From NCBI RefSeq assembly GCF_000308695.1, contig NZ_BAGG01000265.1:1-64000 (forward strand): a stretch of 64,000 nucleotides of DNA. Reading direction: 5' to 3'. This document shows positions 1-8,528 of the stretch, in pieces (position 1 is the stretch's first letter; each line of letters opens with the position of its first letter). Below the pieces are notes generated by a model. The model was given only the letters and a program-made list of their open reading frames with translations. It did no database searches and was not told where the DNA came from. Source of the stretch: Nocardia takedensis NBRC 100417 (GTDB taxonomy: Bacteria; Actinomycetota; Actinomycetes; Mycobacteriales; Mycobacteriaceae). The translations under genes and the position numbers were made by a program.

Positions 1-1876
1 CTTCGTCCAGTTCGTCCTGGGTCAGTTGCGCCGACGGGCGCGACACCAGCAGCAGTGCGAGCGTCATCCGGGCGATGTCGTACTCGCCGGAGGCGGATCG
101 CACTTGGCGCAGGGTGTCGATGGCGGCGGTGGTCTCACCCGCCGCGATCGAGCGGCGGGCCGACCCGAAGGCGGCGGCGACCACCGTGCGGTCGGTCCGC
201 CACACCGTCCGGTAGTGGTCGGCGGCCCGGCGCTGTCCGCGTTCGCGGTCGGCGGGTTCGGCGGCCTCGGCCAGCAATTCGGCGACGCCCGCCAGGGCGA
301 GCAGGGGCGCGAGTTCGCCGGGGACCATCGCGGCGACGGCCTCGAACCGCGCGTACGCCCGGTCGAGCCGTCCGGTCGTCAGGGCGAGGATCGCGTCGAA
401 CCAGTCCACGCGCCACTCGTGCGGATGCTCGACGCGCAGTCGGTCGAGCAGTTCCCCCGCCGAGGCGGGCGCGCCGATGTCCAGGTAGGCGCGGATCTCG
501 ATCAGCGCGCATTCCAGCGCGAAGGAGTCGGTGGGCTCGATCGCGTTGGCGCGCAGACTCGCCCGGGTGATCCGCAGGGCCTCGAGCGCGCGGTCCGGGT
601 CGGTGTGCGCGCGGCCGGCGAGGATGTCGTAGCCGGGTTCGTCCGGGTCGACCATCGGGATCGGCAGGGCGGCCGCCAGATCACGCGCGGTCAGTCGAGG
701 CGGGCGGCCGTCGCCGATGGTGATGTCGACCGAGCCGAGCAGGACCGCCGCGCCGAAATCCGCGCGCACGGCCCCGAAGGACGTCGAGACCTGCGGATGG
801 TCACGGCCGGTGTCGGCGGCGAGCACCATCCGCAGCACGCCCTCGAGTTGCCGGTACATCGCCACGGCGGAGGGGAAGCGCCGCGCGGGGTCCTCGTGGG
901 TCGCCCGGCGCAGCAGTCGGGCGAAGGCCGGGTAGCGGCGCAGGACCGGATCGTCGTCCGGGATCGGCCCCGCCGCCCCGTCCGGCAACGCCAGCGCGGC
1001 GAGGGTGCGGCCCACGGTGTAGAGGTCCGAGGCCACTGTCGGGCCGGTGCGCCCGATCTCGGGCGCCTGGTAGCCGGGGGTGCCCTCGAGGCTGCCGCCC
1101 GAACGCAGCGCCGCGACCGCGCCGAGATCGATGAGTTTGACCTCGTCGCCGCTGACCATCACGTTGTGGGGTTTCAGGTCGTTGTAGGCCAGGCCCAGGG
1201 AATGCAGGTGGTCCAGGGCGGGCAGGACGCCGAGCATGTAGGCGATGGCCTCGGCCACCGGAATCGGCGCCGGACCGCGCTGTTCGAGCAGCGCGCCCAG
1301 CGACCGTCCGCCGATGTACTCCATCACGATGTAGCCCTCGGCCGCGCCGCGGTCGGTGACGAAATTGAAGATCTTCACGATCGCCGGATGGATGACCTCC
1401 GACAGGAACTGCCGTTCGGCCAGCGCCGTCACGTGCGCGTCCAGGTCGCGGGGATTGCGCAGTCCCTTCAGCACCACCCATCGGCCGCCGACGTGGCGGT
1501 CACGAGCCAGATACACCCACCCGAAACCGCCGTGGGCCAGGCAGCCGCGGATCTCGTACTGGTCGGCGACGAGGTCGCCCGGTTCGAGGGCGGGCCGGAA
1601 ACTGAACAGCGCCCGGCACTGTCCGCAGATTCCGCGCGTCTCGCCGCGCGCGCGGCCGACCGGGCTGGCACACTTCCAGCAGAACCGTTTGTCCTCGGGG
1701 ACTTCCGGTTCGGCCAGCACCGCGGCCTCGGGTTCGATCGGCACCACACCGGGCATCGCGACCAAGCCGAGGTCGCGACGAAGGGCGTGTCGCCGGGAAG
1801 GACCCCGTCGCGTCGAGAAAGGTTGCCGCACAGCGATATCGGACGAACGAGGAACACCATCGACCAGATTCTTCAT
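1..1876 (-). CDS. pknG: Serine/threonine protein kinase PknG (3' end beyond window)
   Basis: Soluble PknG-type kinase, which in mycobacteria controls the glutamate/2-oxoglutarate balance by phosphorylating GarA. 625 codons are visible against about 750 in M. tuberculosis PknG, so roughly the last 125 residues lie off the left edge. Seen: a rubredoxin-like metal site with CWKC (residues 66-69) and CGQC (84-87), then a kinase domain with the glycine loop HGGFGWVYLARD (about 112), the atypical catalytic loop YNDLKPHN (about 229, no HRD) and IDLGAV (about 248), all PknG hallmarks, followed by a helical TPR-like region. The ATG at 1876 was chosen because an in-frame TAG lies directly upstream. In mycobacteria glnH sits upstream of pknG; here the upstream neighbour is a divergent MerR gene, so the usual operon is broken on that side. 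Confidence 0.95.
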   Translation of the reverse strand, partial: MKNLVDGVPRSSDIAVRQPFSTRRGPSRRHALRRDLGLVAMPGVVPIEPEAAVLAEPEVPEDKRFCWKCASPVGRARGETRGICGQCRALFSFRPALEPGDLVADQYEIRGCLAHGGFGWVYLARDRHVGGRWVVLKGLRNPRDLDAHVTALAERQFLSEVIHPAIVKIFNFVTDRGAAEGYIVMEYIGGRSLGALLEQRGPAPIPVAEAIAYMLGVLPALDHLHSLGLAYNDLKPHNVMVSGDEVKLIDLGAVAALRSGGSLEGTPGYQAPEIGRTGPTVASDLYTVGRTLAALALPDGAAGPIPDDDPVLRRYPAFARLLRRATHEDPARRFPSAVAMYRQLEGVLRMVLAADTGRDHPQVSTSFGAVRADFGAAVLLGSVDITIGDGRPPRLTARDLAAALPIPMVDPDEPGYDILAGRAHTDPDRALEALRITRASLRANAIEPTDSFALECALIEIRAYLDIGAPASAGELLDRLRVEHPHEWRVDWFDAILALTTGRLDRAYARFEAVAAMVPGELAPLLALAGVAELLAEAAEPADRERGQRRAADHYRTVWRTDRTVVAAAFGSARRSIAAGETTAAIDTLRQVRSASGEYDIARMTLALLLVSRPSAQLTQDELDE

Positions 1877-1935
1877 TGCTACCACGTCATCTCACCGAGG
1901 CTCGGTCTCACACCGGCCATGTGCCATCGATTTAT

Positions 1936-1965
1936 GTAATGTACCGCTATTTTACGGCACATAAC
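1936..1965. promoter_or_regulatory. Inverted repeat between pknG and the MerR gene
   Basis: The arms GTAATGTACCG (1936-1946) and CGGCACATAAC (1955-1965) match at 9 of 11 positions as an inverted repeat around an 8-bp AT-rich spacer. It lies 60 bp upstream of pknG and 74 bp upstream of the MerR gene. A dyad in a divergent promoter next to a MerR gene suggests that regulator's operator, though the spacing is not the classic 19-bp MerR promoter geometry. Confidence 0.45.
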
Positions 1966-2039
1966 AGGGATGGCCGGAAATGTAACGTGGCTGAAATCCG
2001 CGCGATCGGACGCACCGTCGTCTGTGGTTTCCTGGAGGC

Positions 2040-2786
2040 ATGGCGGTGAATCCCGAGCTGACGATCAGCGACCTGGCCCAGCGGGCGGGCATGACGGTGC
2101 GGACGCTGCGCGACTACAACGAACGCGGACTGCTGCCGCCGCCGAAGATGAAGGGCCGGACCGGCTTCTACGGCGAAGAGCACCTCAACCGCATCAGGAT
2201 CGTGGAACGACTGCTCGAACGCGGCATCACCCTCAACGGTGTGCGCGGCCTGCTCGAAGCCTGGGATCGCGGCGAGGACCTCGCCGACGTCCTCGGCGTC
2301 GCCGCGCCCAGCGCTCCCCCGTCGCCGCGCGAATCCACCGCCGACGGCCTGATCGGCGCCGAGGATCTGGCGCGGCGCTTCCACGACGTGCCCGACGGCC
2401 TCGGCCGCGCGGTGGCCGCCGGTCTCTACGAACCGGTCGGCGCGGACGCCTACCGCGTGCCCGATCCCGTCCTCGTCGACGTCTTCGACCAACTCGTGGA
2501 GGCGGGCGCGCCCCTGGACCGCGCGCTGGACGAGATCGACCAACTACGCGCCGATTGCGACCACATCGCCCGGCAGTTCACCGACCTGTTCCTGCGCACC
2601 TCGGTCCGCGCGTTCCGGCAGTCCGAGCGCACCGACCGCGACGTGCAGCGCCTGAGCGCGCGCCTCGAACTCACCCGCGAACTGCCCGGCAAGGTGGCCG
2701 GGCAGGTCATCGACCGGTTCGTCGACCGCCACCTCGCGACGATCGTGCGCCGCGAACTGGGCGACGTATTCCCCGACGGTCCCTAG
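2040..2786 (+). CDS. MerR-family transcriptional regulator
   Basis: DNA-binding regulator of 248 residues. The N-terminal winged helix-turn-helix is typical of MerR: LTISDLAQRAGMTVRTLRDY at residues 7-26, followed by RGLLPPP and an RI.IVERLLERG wing and helix to about residue 65. The remainder is a helical effector domain without the metal-binding cysteines of MerR, CueR or SoxR, so it is not a metal or redox sensor of those types; the ligand is unknown. The ATG at 2040 follows TGGAGG. It is transcribed away from pknG and is not in an operon with its downstream neighbour, which is on the other strand. Family assignment is firm, function is not. Confidence 0.88.
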   Translation: MAVNPELTISDLAQRAGMTVRTLRDYNERGLLPPPKMKGRTGFYGEEHLNRIRIVERLLERGITLNGVRGLLEAWDRGEDLADVLGVAAPSAPPSPRESTADGLIGAEDLARRFHDVPDGLGRAVAAGLYEPVGADAYRVPDPVLVDVFDQLVEAGAPLDRALDEIDQLRADCDHIARQFTDLFLRTSVRAFRQSERTDRDVQRLSARLELTRELPGKVAGQVIDRFVDRHLATIVRRELGDVFPDGP

Positions 2787-2820
2787 TCTCTCGCGTACCC
2801 GTGGCACCGTCGCCCGGCGG

Positions 2821-3296
2821 TCAGGACGGCCTGGTCAACTCCAGGATCACCACTTCCGGCGGCGCTCCCACCCGCACGCGGCCGCGTCGTCCACCTGCTT
2901 CGGTTGGTGGGCCAGCAGCAGCACGAAACGTGTCGGGTCCGCCGCGACCACGAGCACCCCTGTCGTCACCCGCAGCCACCGCAGTCGGACCGGTGGCGCG
3001 GGCCGACCCGCCACCCTGAACACCAGCAGGACGATCCCCAGCACCGCGAGCCCGAGTACCAGGTAGAACACGGCGGCCATCCAGGTCGGACCGGCGAATC
3101 CCACCGGCCGTATCCACGCGACCGGGGCCACCGTCCCCACGGCGGCAGCGGTCACCGCCGAGGCCCAGCCGAGCACCAACACGCCGTCGGTCACCCGCGC
3201 CCATCGACCGGTCATCCCGGTGGCGCGCACCAGTCGCCGGTGCAGCAGCAGGTGCACCGACCCGAGCAGCACCGCCACGACAGCGACCCGAACCAT
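2821..3296 (-). pseudogene. Metallophosphoesterase remnant with internal deletions and frameshift
   Basis: The first about 105 residues encode four hydrophobic segments like the membrane N-terminus of actinobacterial YkuE-type metallophosphoesterases. The frame then jumps straight into DPTRFVLLLAHQPKQVDDAA, which resembles the region just before the C-terminal GHTHGGQ motif in that family. The frame ends at 2847. The typical C-terminus RVGAPPEVVILELTRPS is present in the next frame and ends at 2821. The whole metal-binding core (the D.H, GD and GNH motifs) and the GHTHGGQ segment are therefore missing, so it cannot be an active phosphoesterase. The reading rests on recalled family architecture rather than an alignment; a sequencing or assembly artefact is the alternative. 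Confidence 0.7.
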
Positions 3297-3383
3297 CCCG
3301 ATCCGCTTCTTCGTCGAACGTTTCCGATGTGGGGGACGTCGCCGCCGGTTCGGCCCCGCGAACGGCGACGGCGTTCGCGCCGG

Positions 3384-4154
3384 TCAGCGGGCTACGGTGC
3401 CGCCGTCGATCAAGAATGTCTGACCGGTGATGAAGCTGCCGGCGTCCGAGCACAGCAGCAGGGCCGCGCCGACCAGTTCGTCCGGGTTCGCGATGCGGCG
3501 CAGCAGGGCCGAGTTCGCCATCAGTTCGACGAACTGCGGCGGGTTCTTGCGGACCATGTCGGTGTCGACCGCGCCGGGGGCCACGGCGTTCACGCGGATG
3601 CCGTCGGCGGCGAATTCGGCCGCCATCGACCGGGTGAACGAGAGCAGCGCCGCCTTGCCCGCCGCGTACATCGACAGCGCGGGCGCGAATTGCAGCGCCG
3701 CCACCGACCCGATGTTGAGCACGGCGGCGTGCTCGCTGGTCTTCAGGTGCGGCAGTGCGGCCTGCACCAGGAACAGCGGGCCGTTGACGTTGACCGCGAA
3801 GGATTTCTCCACGGCTTCGGGCCGCATGGTTGCCAGAGGTTGGGCGAGCGCGTTGGCGGCGTTGTTGACGACGATGTCGAGGCCGCCGAATTCGGCGACG
3901 GCGCGGTCGACCAGCGCTTGCAGCGCGGCGTGTTCGCCGAGATGGGTCGGCACGCCGATGGCCTGCGCGCCGAGTGACCGCAGCCGGGTCGCGGCTTGTT
4001 CGCACGCCTCCGGTTTGCGGCTGGCCACCACGACATTCGCGCCCGCGCAGGCGAATCCCTCGGCGATCGCGAGCCCGATCCCGCGCGTCCCGCCGGTGAC
4101 GACCGCCGTGCGCCCCGTCAGGTCGAACAGTGTCGCGAAGGCTTGTTTGTCCAC
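3384..4154 (-). CDS. Short-chain dehydrogenase/reductase (SDR)
   Basis: 256-residue classical SDR, a cytosolic NAD(P)(H)-dependent alcohol/ketone oxidoreductase. Seen: cofactor loop TGGTRGIG (residues 20-27), NNAAN (about 95), the catalytic pair in SMYAAGKAALLSF (Tyr about 161, Lys four further on), a PG motif (VAPGAVDTDM) and the C-terminal FITGQTFLIDGG. The GTG at 4154 is preferred because GAGAGG lies 9 bp upstream; another in-frame GTG lies at 4163. It stands alone on the minus strand beside the metallophosphoesterase remnant. The GGTRGIG form suggests the general fabG-like group rather than a mycofactocin SDR. Substrate unknown. Confidence 0.88.
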   Translation of the reverse strand: MDKQAFATLFDLTGRTAVVTGGTRGIGLAIAEGFACAGANVVVASRKPEACEQAATRLRSLGAQAIGVPTHLGEHAALQALVDRAVAEFGGLDIVVNNAANALAQPLATMRPEAVEKSFAVNVNGPLFLVQAALPHLKTSEHAAVLNIGSVAALQFAPALSMYAAGKAALLSFTRSMAAEFAADGIRVNAVAPGAVDTDMVRKNPPQFVELMANSALLRRIANPDELVGAALLLCSDAGSFITGQTFLIDGGTVAR

Positions 4155-4332
4155 CGGAGTCACCTCTCGTTCGCGGGCCGCGTCGCCCGCCCGTCCGTAG
4201 CGTGCCCTACGGTCGCAGCCAGTTGTACCAGGCGGCGGGACGATGACACACCGGGTGCGACAGAGTAAACTTTCAGCTACCAGTTGTCGCCTCGCACGAC
4301 GCGGGTTCCGGCCCGCGCCACAGGAGAACATC

Positions 4333-4788
4333 GTGTCGACAGTCGACTCTCGGAGCGCCCGCCGCCTGCTCGCCGCTGCCGCGTTCACCGGCGCTTTTCT
4401 CGCGCTGCCCGCCGCATTCACCCTCGCGCCCGCCGTCGCGCCCGTCGCCCAGGCCCAGATGCCGCCCGCGATGCCGACCCCGGACATCCCCACCATCCCG
4501 GACCTGCCGAGCGTGCCGCAACCGCAACTCCAACCGCCGACGCCGCCGGAATCACCCGGTTCGCCCGGATCGCCGCTCGACGTCCCGTGCGACCCCGGTG
4601 ACCCGACCTGCTACCTCAGCCCCATGAACCCGGAGAACCCGTCGAATCCGGACAATCCCGAGAACCCGAACAACCCGCTGAGCCCCGAGAACCCCGAGAA
4701 TCCGGCCAACCCCGACAATCCGATCAACACCCCGCCCTGGCCCACCGCCCCCGGGCCCCAAGGCTTCGCCCCCAGCCCCAGCGGCTGA
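4333..4788 (+). CDS. Secreted Pro/Asn-rich protein with X-Asn-Pro triplet repeats
   Basis: 151-residue exported protein of unknown function. Seen: basic N-terminus, hydrophobic signal core and a likely signal peptidase I site after AQA (residues 39-41); a Pro-rich mature N-terminus; a short PCDPGDPTC loop whose two cysteines could pair; then about a dozen X-Asn-Pro triplets (residues about 98-133, interrupted by one LSP), where X is Glu, Asp, Ser, Ala or Asn. A period of three with Pro in every triplet predicts an extended polyproline II-like rod. The GTG at 4333 is chosen because AGGAGA precedes it and it opens directly on the signal peptide. It faces the hydrolase gene convergently. I do not recognise a named family. 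Confidence 0.8.
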   Translation: MSTVDSRSARRLLAAAAFTGAFLALPAAFTLAPAVAPVAQAQMPPAMPTPDIPTIPDLPSVPQPQLQPPTPPESPGSPGSPLDVPCDPGDPTCYLSPMNPENPSNPDNPENPNNPLSPENPENPANPDNPINTPPWPTAPGPQGFAPSPSG

Positions 4789-4828
4789 GCCCGACAGGCA
4801 CTTCTCCGTCGCCGTCGTTCCGAGAATG

Positions 4829-5683
4829 TCAGAGCAGTCCGCGGGCGACGACCTCGCCGGTGAGTCGGTCGGTGAGGTAGGCGGTCGCGTCGTGGGCGTG
4901 GGAGCCGTTGTGCACCAAGGCGTTGCGCAGGGCCGGGCCGAAGTGGGGGCGGAGGTCTTTGACGAGGGCGACGATGTCGCCGGCGTCGCTGATGTTGGAC
5001 CATTCCAGGGTCGGCGGGCCGGGCCAGGCCCCGAGGCGGTCCACGGGCGCGGGTTCGAGGCGGTCGAAGACGAGGTTGGGGATGCCGAGGGGCGAGCCGA
5101 GGGTGAGCAGGGCTCGGACGGGGTGATCGGTTGTGGCGCAGAGGGTTTCGTAGGCGACGACGGAGCCCAGGGAGTGGGCGACGACCACCCGGGTGTCGGG
5201 GGCGAGGCAGGCGCGCAAGCGGGCGCGGACCCGTTCGCGGAGTTCGGAATCGGTGAAGTAGCGGCGGACCTGTTTGAGGTTCCAGATCAGCAGGCGTTCG
5301 CCCAGGCCCGCGAAGAATTTCGCGCGGGCGAGTTGGTAGAGGGCGGTCTGGATCGAGGACGGGACCGCGACCAGGCTCTCGTCGCCGGGCACGGTGACCT
5401 CGGGGTCGGTGGCGGCGGCGTGCCGCCACCACGCGGTGAGCAGGTCCTGTTCCCAGCCCGGGTCGACGTCGCGGGCGTCGAGGTAGGGGATGTCGAGCGA
5501 GAGCCATTCGCCGGGCGGTCGGAACAGGTCGCCGTAGAAGGCGAAGGCGACCTCGTGTTCGAGTAGCCGGTCCGCTCCGGCGCGGGTCAGGCCGCCGTTG
5601 AGGGCGGCCAGCCAGGGGGCGGTGAGCAGGGGTTCCCCGGACAGTTGCGCGCCGATGCCGTGCACGAACACCACTCGAGCCAT
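4829..5683 (-). CDS. Alpha/beta-hydrolase fold protein
   Basis: 284-residue soluble protein. Seen: FVHGIGAQ near the N-terminus (residues 5-12), typical of the oxyanion strand of this fold, and VVVAHSLGSVVAYE, whose Ser171 sits in a nucleophile elbow (AHSLGS instead of the usual GHSLGG). LLTLGSPLGIPN follows, as in lipase-like hydrolases of the PGAP1/DUF676 style, and a His in VHNGSHAHDATAYL near the C-terminus could complete the triad. The ATG at 5683 is preceded by GGGGAGG; longer starts upstream would add sequence unlike the family. Likely an esterase or lipase-like enzyme; substrate unknown. It is followed on the minus strand, and at a distance, only by the convergent secreted-protein gene. 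Confidence 0.85.
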   Translation of the reverse strand: MARVVFVHGIGAQLSGEPLLTAPWLAALNGGLTRAGADRLLEHEVAFAFYGDLFRPPGEWLSLDIPYLDARDVDPGWEQDLLTAWWRHAAATDPEVTVPGDESLVAVPSSIQTALYQLARAKFFAGLGERLLIWNLKQVRRYFTDSELRERVRARLRACLAPDTRVVVAHSLGSVVAYETLCATTDHPVRALLTLGSPLGIPNLVFDRLEPAPVDRLGAWPGPPTLEWSNISDAGDIVALVKDLRPHFGPALRNALVHNGSHAHDATAYLTDRLTGEVVARGLL

Positions 5684-5862
5684 GTCGACCTCCCCGGTGG
5701 GCCACGCGGCCACCCGATATCCAGCTCCTCCGACGAATGCTACGGAGCCCGACGGGTTTCCGGTGCGAACTCGACGGCGCCGAGAACATGGGCGCGGTGC
5801 TGGATTTCCTCGGGGCGGGAATGCCACCGCCCGGGGCACGGGACCGAGCGGCGGCGGTCGGG

Positions 5863-6441
5863 TCAGTCGACGGCGAGCAGGTCCTCGACACAGCGCCCGG
5901 CGCACAGGCGGGTGGCCGAACCGCAGCGGAAGCGTTCGATCGGGGCGAGGTCATCGGCCGGGGCGCCGCCCGCGGCCAGCGCCCGAGATTTGAAGGCGCG
6001 CGCGGCGGCGCTGAGGTGGTGGTGGGCCTCGACGAAGTGGTGGTCGAGGTCGTCGGGCAGGTCCTCGTCCCAGACGACGATGTCGAGCAGTCCGCGGTCG
6101 AGGCAGTCCTGCACGCCCGCGCGCACCCGCGAGTCGGCGACCAGGACCTCCGGGCTCACGACCATCAGATCGGGCCAGATGTGGTGCACCGGCACCGACA
6201 GCGGCCCCTCGAGTTCGACCACCGAGGCGCCCAGGATGTGCAAGGGGGCGATGTCGTCGACCTGTTCGAGGGCGGCCACGACTTCCCAGCCCGCCTGCGC
6301 CTGATCGAAGAGCCAGCCGCCCGCACGGGCGACGACGTCGTCGGAGTCGTGGGCCAGCACGGCCAGTCGGCGCCGCAGGCGCAGCCCGTGCGCGTAGGCC
6401 CACCATTCGGTGATTTCCCCCCCTGGTCGCACCACGCCCAT
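5863..6441 (-). CDS. Conserved hypothetical protein, paralogue of the 24.2 kb gene
   Basis: 192-residue protein without a signal peptide or membrane segment. It is clearly homologous to the protein at 24231-24836: shared blocks are GGWLFD...AGWEV (about 40-55), PLHILGA (about 70), DCLDRGLL..VVW (about 112-125) and a C-terminal ARAFK.RALAA..P followed by ERFR.G. I do not recognise the family and see no catalytic or metal motif; the alternating strand/helix pattern suggests a small alpha/beta fold. The ATG at 6441 has only a weak GGGA upstream, so the start is uncertain. Two diverged copies flanking the catabolic cluster suggest a housekeeping or regulatory role rather than a pathway enzyme, but this is only context. 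Confidence 0.75.
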   Translation of the reverse strand: MGVVRPGGEITEWWAYAHGLRLRRRLAVLAHDSDDVVARAGGWLFDQAQAGWEVVAALEQVDDIAPLHILGASVVELEGPLSVPVHHIWPDLMVVSPEVLVADSRVRAGVQDCLDRGLLDIVVWDEDLPDDLDHHFVEAHHHLSAAARAFKSRALAAGGAPADDLAPIERFRCGSATRLCAGRCVEDLLAVD

Positions 6442-6556
6442 ACAGTTCCCGCTCTCACAAGATCCATCAGTCCCCCCACAGGTCTACACCCGCCGACGCG
6501 CGCCCGGAGCGAATCGCGCGCAGTCGGCAGGTTGGCGACGCCTGTGGGGTTACCGG

Positions 6557-6859
6557 TCAGTCACTGGCGGGCAGCGGCTTGGCCTCCTTCAGGGTCAGGG
6601 GCGTCGCGCCGACGGTGAGGGTTCCCTTACCGGCCTTGGTGACCAGCACTTCCGCGCCGGAGGGGTCCACGTAGCGCTTGCCCATGAGGTTGCCCTCGGC
6701 GAATCCGTCGGCGGGCGCGCCCGCCTCGACGCGGTCCGCGCCGAAGGGCACCATCGGCGCGCCTCCGGCCCGCAGATCGGCCAGGCTGTCGGCGGCCTTC
6801 ACCACGATCACCTCGGTGTCGCAGACCTGACTGCGCAAACGCGCGCCGTTGTCGACCAT
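6557..6859 (-). CDS. Small conserved hypothetical protein encoded after the acyl-CoA ligase
   Basis: 100-residue soluble protein, 12 bp downstream of the acyl-CoA ligase and almost certainly in its operon. Seen: VCDTEVIVVKA at residues 12-22, a Gly-rich AGGAPMVPFG (31-40), GNLMGKRYVD (56-65) and a regular beta-rich C-terminus ending TLKEAKPLPASD. From memory, similar short proteins accompany acyl-CoA ligases and amidohydrolases in actinobacteria, often with a second Cys where this one has AGG. No enzyme motif is visible. The single Cys plus paired strands would fit a small adaptor or carrier-like fold, but that is a guess. Confidence 0.78.
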   Translation of the reverse strand: MVDNGARLRSQVCDTEVIVVKAADSLADLRAGGAPMVPFGADRVEAGAPADGFAEGNLMGKRYVDPSGAEVLVTKAGKGTLTVGATPLTLKEAKPLPASD

Positions 6860-6871
6860 CGTCGATCCTCT

Positions 6872-8395
6872 CTACTGGGTGTCGGCGGCCCCGGCGACCG
6901 GTGCCGGACCGTATTCGGCGACGAGTTCGCGACGCAGCACCTTGCCGGTGGGCGTGGCGGGCAGCGCGTCGCGGAAGACCACCCGGTCGGGGGTTCGCGA
7001 TCCGCGCAGTCCCGCGCGGGCGAACGCGCGCAACTCCTCGGGGTCGGGGGCCGAGGAGCCCTCGGCGACCACGACGGCGACGATGATCTGGCCCCAGTGC
7101 GGGTCCTCGACGCCGATGACGGCGACCTCGCGCACCAGCGGGTGTTCGACCAGGACGTCCTCGATCTCGGCGGGCGCGATGTTCTCGCCCCCGCGGATGA
7201 TGGTGTCGTCGGAGCGTCCGCCGAGGAACAGATAACCCTCGGCGTCGAGTTCGGCGACGTCGCGGGTGGGGAACCAGCCCTCGGCGTCGAGGACCGAGCC
7301 GATGCCGGTGTAGCGGCCGGAGACCTGGGCTCCGCGCACGAACAGCTCACCGGTGTGGCCGGGCGGCAGGACCGTCCCGTCCTCGGCGCGGATCTGCACC
7401 TCGATGCCGGGGACCGGCAGACCCACCGAGGCGAGTCTGCGGGCCACGGCCGGGTCGTCGGAGTCCAGGGCGGCCCGATGTTCGTCGGGGCCCAACACCG
7501 CGATGGTTGAACTGGTCTCGGTGAGGCCGTAGGCGTTGACGAACCCGACCTCGGGCAGCAGTCGCAGCGCGGTGCGCAGCAGCGGCAGCGGCACTTTGGA
7601 GCCGCCGTAGGCCAGGGTGCGCAGGGCGGGCAGCGGCGTTCCGGTGCGGTCGAGTTCGTCGATGACGCGGGCGAGCATGGTGGGCACCACCGTGGCGGAG
7701 GTGACCGCTTCGGCGGCCGCCAGCTCGACCCAGCGCGCGGCGTCGAAGTTGCGCAGGTACACCACTTTTCGTCCGGCGTAGAGGTTCGACAGGGCCGCGC
7801 TGACGCCGGCGATGTGGTAGGGCGGCACGCAGACCAGGGTGGTGTCTCCCGGTGCGGCCGAATCGAAGTCGACGGTGCCGGTGATGTAGCTGACGAGGTT
7901 GTGGTGCGACAGTTCGACCGCTTTGGGGGCCGAGGTGGTGCCGGAGGTGAACAGTACCACGGCGACCCGCTCGGGTTCGCAGAACTGGGCGGTCGGGGTG
8001 GCCACGGCCGCTTGGTCGACGAATTCCGCCGACCGCAGCACCGTCACCGCCGGGCCGGCGAGTTCGGTGACGAGCGCGTGGTATTCGTCGTCGGCGATCA
8101 CCAGCGGGGCGGGCAGGCGGCCGATCAGCGCGCCCAGCGCCTCGCCCGCGAGTCGGTAGTTCAACGGTGCGAAGGGCACGCCCGCGCCCGCGGCGGCGAA
8201 GATCAGCAGGGGCAGCAGGTGGCCGCCGGTGCCGACGTAGACCGCGGTGCGCGCGCCCGAGGCCGCGATCGCCCCGGAACCGCCCATGACCAGGGTGTGC
8301 AGGTCCTCGACGCTCCAGCGCACCTCGTCGCAGACCAGCGCGGGCCGTTCCGGACTGCCCGACACGGCCATGTCCAGCAGCAGCGACACACTCAT
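6872..8395 (-). CDS. Acyl-CoA synthetase (class I adenylate-forming, FadD-like)
   Basis: 507 residues. It activates a carboxylic acid to its CoA thioester through an acyl-AMP. Seen: phosphate-binding loop LFTSGTTSAPKAVE (about 146-160), YGLTETSST (about 290), the ribose-binding region WFPTRDVAELD, where the usual TGD is TRD with Asp kept, the hinge GGRSDDTIIRGGENI and the C-terminal lysine motif PATPTGKVLRREL. The length is normal. The gene is first in a unit with the 100-residue protein, and a perfect 10-bp-arm palindrome lies 29 bp upstream, so it is probably a repressed catabolic gene. The acyl substrate cannot be read from sequence; fatty, alicyclic or isoprenoid acids are all possible. 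Confidence 0.92.
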   Translation of the reverse strand: MSVSLLLDMAVSGSPERPALVCDEVRWSVEDLHTLVMGGSGAIAASGARTAVYVGTGGHLLPLLIFAAAGAGVPFAPLNYRLAGEALGALIGRLPAPLVIADDEYHALVTELAGPAVTVLRSAEFVDQAAVATPTAQFCEPERVAVVLFTSGTTSAPKAVELSHHNLVSYITGTVDFDSAAPGDTTLVCVPPYHIAGVSAALSNLYAGRKVVYLRNFDAARWVELAAAEAVTSATVVPTMLARVIDELDRTGTPLPALRTLAYGGSKVPLPLLRTALRLLPEVGFVNAYGLTETSSTIAVLGPDEHRAALDSDDPAVARRLASVGLPVPGIEVQIRAEDGTVLPPGHTGELFVRGAQVSGRYTGIGSVLDAEGWFPTRDVAELDAEGYLFLGGRSDDTIIRGGENIAPAEIEDVLVEHPLVREVAVIGVEDPHWGQIIVAVVVAEGSSAPDPEELRAFARAGLRGSRTPDRVVFRDALPATPTGKVLRRELVAEYGPAPVAGAADTQ

Positions 8396-8423
8396 CCCGC
8401 CCCCTTTCTCGGGTGGTCCTCAC

Positions 8424-8450
8424 GCATATGAGATTGGCATTCTCATATGC
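8424..8450. promoter_or_regulatory. Operator of the GAGAAT-N3-ATTCTC family before the acyl-CoA ligase
   Basis: Perfect 10-bp arms GCATATGAGA (8424-8433) and TCTCATATGC (8441-8450) around TTGGCAT. The centre, GAGATTGGCATTCTC (8430-8444), matches the motif found before other units in this window. A minus-strand -10-like TATGCT (8463-8458) lies just upstream, so a bound protein would cover the transcription start. Confidence 0.7.
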
Positions 8451-8528
8451 GGAGAGTAGCATAATCGATCAGGTCGGCCGCTCGACGAGGTCGCGACGCG
8501 GCGGACGGCGCGACCTCGAGCGAAAGGG

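Noticed and set aside
26..1939. A 637-codon open frame on the plus strand opposite pknG
   Set aside because: The minus strand encodes a kinase with all PknG motifs; the plus frame has no recognisable domain.
4621..4740. Repetitive DNA that could be taken for a CRISPR or tandem repeat
   Set aside because: The periodicity is codon-level (X-Asn-Pro triplets) inside an exported protein; there are no spacers or constant repeats.
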